From the NCBI RefSeq assembly GCF_014466985.1, contig NZ_AP022826.1:1116001-1180000 (forward strand): 64,000 nucleotides of DNA, read 5' to 3'. This DNA is from Nitrosophilus labii (GTDB lineage: Bacteria; Campylobacterota; Campylobacteria; Campylobacterales; Nitratiruptoraceae). Positions 61,936-64,000 of the stretch are shown in pieces (the stretch's first letter is position 1; every line of letters starts with the position of its first letter). The translations under genes were made by a program, and so were the position numbers. Below the pieces are notes generated by a model. That model had not been told where the DNA came from. It worked only from the letters and a program-made list of their open reading frames with translations, and did no database searches.

Positions 61936-62769
61936 TTATCTAAAATTCCATGTAACGCAAAACGCACCGTATAAAGTCTCGGTAGTATTTTCAGGCCAAT
62001 AAATATTCCTTAGTGTTCCACCGATGACTGCTTGTTTAGGTCCTCCTCCCTCTCTATACATATAATCATATCCTATACCGGCACCTATCTCTAAACCAGG
62101 AAAAACGGTATAGTTAAACCATAAAGAGAGTTGGCCGTTATATCCTCCGGCATCACTAAAATCTACGGCAGTTATATTGGTATTGGTAGTCTTTTGCCAT
62201 ACTGGAAGACCTATAAGAGCTTTTGCCGTTATTCTAAGTCCTTTTGCGGCTGCAGGAGAACTCTCATACCAGTATCCTCCGTTTACGATAAGCGAAGCGG
62301 AGCGCTCCTCCACTACTCCTTGATTAGGATCGGAGATAAAATCAAATCGTTTATAAGTATTGAGTACATATTGTACTCCCCCTACAATACGATGAGAATT
62401 TGTCAATTTGTAATGAAGTAAAAAAGTCATATTGTTAAGTAAAATATCGGCTTTATTTGTTTGATAAATTCCGTTTATATATACGTCTTCATCCAAATCA
62501 TTAGGATATAGCGTCGAAGCTAGATCGTACGAAAAATCGTAACGTTCGCTTAGTCTTACGAGTCCTCCAGTTATATAGTAGATATCAGTGCTAACAGCTT
62601 CTGAATTTACGTACGTTCCCGAAAGCGTCGTTACCTCCTCTTTATACTTTACGTTATTGAGTCCGACGGCCATATAAGAGTAGCCGTCAAAACCAGGCTC
62701 CCCAGCCCACGATATATTGAAAACAGCAGCTAAAGCCAATAGTTTTAAGATACCTTTTTTCAATTTCAC
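61936..62769 (-). CDS. Outer membrane beta-barrel protein
   Basis: A 277-residue protein with a signal peptide (Lys start, LLALAAVFNISWAG) and alternating amphipathic strands ending in aromatic residues (GAFCVTWNFR at the C-terminus). Examples are YSYMAVGLNNVKY, HRIVGGVQYVLNTYKRF and LEIGAGIGYDYMYR. About 12 strands are likely. It could be a porin-like or transport barrel of the OmpW/transporter-like kind; no closer family could be assigned. It is 6 bp downstream of the large acidic protein gene, so the two share a transcript. Confidence 0.75.
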   Translation of the reverse strand: MKLKKGILKLLALAAVFNISWAGEPGFDGYSYMAVGLNNVKYKEEVTTLSGTYVNSEAVSTDIYYITGGLVRLSERYDFSYDLASTLYPNDLDEDVYINGIYQTNKADILLNNMTFLLHYKLTNSHRIVGGVQYVLNTYKRFDFISDPNQGVVEERSASLIVNGGYWYESSPAAAKGLRITAKALIGLPVWQKTTNTNITAVDFSDAGGYNGQLSLWFNYTVFPGLEIGAGIGYDYMYREGGGPKQAVIGGTLRNIYWPENTTETLYGAFCVTWNFR

Positions 62770-62775
62770 TCCTTT

Positions 62776-64000
62776 TTAAAAACTTGCCGTCTCTAAAAGA
62801 TTTTCTATAAAACCTTGAAAATCACTTACCTGTTCTAGATCGCTTTCATCGTAATTCTCGAAAAACCTAGTAAGATCATCGTCACTTACGTATTTAAACG
62901 CGGTTACCAAATCGTAACTGTCCGTAATAACGTCATAAAAATATTTACCTATATATTTTTCTTGCAACTCATATTTGTAGTAGGTTTTACTGCTAATATA
63001 ATCAATAGCATAAACTCTTGCATCTCTATCGTAATCGCTATAGACTCTAATAAAATCTTTGCCATCAATTACAAAGTGTTCCCAACCGCTCCAATAAAAT
63101 GAATCACAAGTATTATCTGAGTTTAATACAATGTAGTCGTTTTCATCAAACGGGACATAAGTACCGACATACATCTGTTCAAACTCACTCCAATTCGTAA
63201 CATTGGAGTCTATATCTATAGCCCTATGATAATCTCCGTCAAATATTGAGAGATAAAACTCATCATCGTGTTGCTTATATAGACCGTGAGCTATTAAATA
63301 TACGTTATAGTGTTTATTAAGTGACGGATTATATATGGTTGCCGAAGATACAAGCCATATTTTTTCCGGATCTTTTTTAGGATCAGTAATATAAAAAGTC
63401 CCGGTATTATCAAAAGCTCCTGTTACTTTGTCATACCATTCTGTATTATTTATCCAATCATTATTTTCTAAAGTATATTCACTAAACTCCATATAGTCCA
63501 AGTCTAGATCTATCTCAGTATAATATTTTTTATAAACCCAAACATAATCCGTACCGTTAAAATCTTCGTATGATTCTGCCCAGATCGAATAAAACTTGTT
63601 TATCCCGTTATCAACCAATGTTTTTAAAGTTGTATCGTTTGTTGCAGTTACTGTAATCTCCAACTGTTTACTTAAAACAGGATCGTTTTCTATCTCATTT
63701 GCGTATGTAGTTAGATTTTGAGACTCCTCTGTAGTTAGATTTAAATCTAGATTTTGGGTTACTTTATTTTCAACGTAGCTTAATGTATCGTTACCGTCAG
63801 TCACAGTTTCGTTTGTATCTACTATATACTTTATAAGAGCCGCCGTATCTTTAACTGTACCTATATGCTCTATTTGAGCTTGTGATAGTTTCTCTTTTAA
63901 AGTATCAGGATCGGTAAAATTGTTATCTCCGTTTAGTTTTTTGGCCACTATATATTCTGCGGTAGTAACGTTTGAGATGATTATATCTATAAGATCTCCG
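62776..64000 (-). CDS. Large acidic exported protein, partial (N-terminus beyond the window)
   Basis: The frame stays open to position 64000, so at least 408 residues and the start are missing; a GTG at 63948 is an internal codon. Visible sequence begins DLIDIIISNVTTAEYIVAKK and is rich in Asp, Asn, Thr and Tyr. It has a mixed beta part with repeated tyrosine-rich strands (FYLSIFDGDYHRAIDI, FIRVYSDYDRDARVYAIDYI). The start resembles the domain after N-terminal Ig-like or lipoprotein leaders in surface proteins. Surface or periplasmic location is inferred from the neighbour barrel gene; no function can be given. Confidence 0.65.
   Translation of the reverse strand, partial: GDLIDIIISNVTTAEYIVAKKLNGDNNFTDPDTLKEKLSQAQIEHIGTVKDTAALIKYIVDTNETVTDGNDTLSYVENKVTQNLDLNLTTEESQNLTTYANEIENDPVLSKQLEITVTATNDTTLKTLVDNGINKFYSIWAESYEDFNGTDYVWVYKKYYTEIDLDLDYMEFSEYTLENNDWINNTEWYDKVTGAFDNTGTFYITDPKKDPEKIWLVSSATIYNPSLNKHYNVYLIAHGLYKQHDDEFYLSIFDGDYHRAIDIDSNVTNWSEFEQMYVGTYVPFDENDYIVLNSDNTCDSFYWSGWEHFVIDGKDFIRVYSDYDRDARVYAIDYISSKTYYKYELQEKYIGKYFYDVITDSYDLVTAFKYVSDDDLTRFFENYDESDLEQVSDFQGFIENLLETASF

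Overview
The window looks like a chromosomal segment of a Campylobacterota (epsilonproteobacterial) anaerobe or microaerobe, probably of the hydrothermal-vent type. The evidence is low G+C, frequent TTG starts, and the block ruvA / murJ / cysS / msbA-like / pyrD / M16 protease / dapA / SDR / pgsA, which follows the order I recall from Campylobacter. Anaerobic traits support this: a class III ribonucleotide reductase, superoxide reductase, an SdhA-SdhB-SdhE (Mfr-type) enzyme, multihaem cytochromes and a sirohaem decarboxylase. The genus cannot be fixed from sequence alone.

Layout. 1-13.8 kb: housekeeping genes for envelope precursors, tRNA charging, pyrimidines, lysine, fatty acids, phospholipids and site-2 proteolysis, with a tetrahaem cytochrome/diguanylate cyclase pair inserted. 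13.8-24.4 kb: a very A+T-rich accessory island. It holds a PLD-SNF2 helicase, a TaqI/Eco57I-type adenine methyltransferase and an SMC-like ATPase (a helicase-methylase-ATPase defence arrangement). A RelE/YoeB-type toxin-antitoxin pair lies inside it, followed by a truncated second ATPase and a BrnT/BrnA pair between direct repeats. 24.4-28.4 kb: a cysteine-free SdhB/SdhE-like fusion, truD, a PIN-type toxin-antitoxin pair and thiL. 28.5-35.1 kb: sdhA-sdhB-sdhE, superoxide reductase, family 4 uracil-DNA glycosylase, a periplasmic protein and a thioesterase.

35.1-39.5 kb is an insertion hot spot: a dead IS3-family copy, an IS481-type remnant that it appears to interrupt, and an IS21-family element with intact istA and istB. 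39.5-45.7 kb: aspartate aminotransferase, 1 kb of decayed DNA, an archaemetzincin, and the anaerobic ribonucleotide reductase operon. In that operon the glycyl-radical tail of NrdD is encoded as a separate 56-residue protein with its own perfect ribosome binding site. 45.7-52.6 kb: a TamA/TamB pair, a sirohaem decarboxylase and a Met8-type sirohaem synthase. 52.6-58.4 kb: a heavy-metal RND tripartite pump with a small secreted Cys/His protein. 58.4-64 kb: RibBA with a degenerate second domain, a self-inhibited Fic protein, a tRNA 3'-end remnant, a tetrahaem cytochrome, an outer-membrane barrel and part of a large acidic protein.

The strongest candidates for new biology are the split NrdD (43.3-45.7 kb), the degenerate SdhB-SdhE fusion (24.6-25.7 kb), and the defence island with repeat-flanked BrnTA (13.8-24.4 kb). 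All assignments come from reading motifs by eye; no database search was run.
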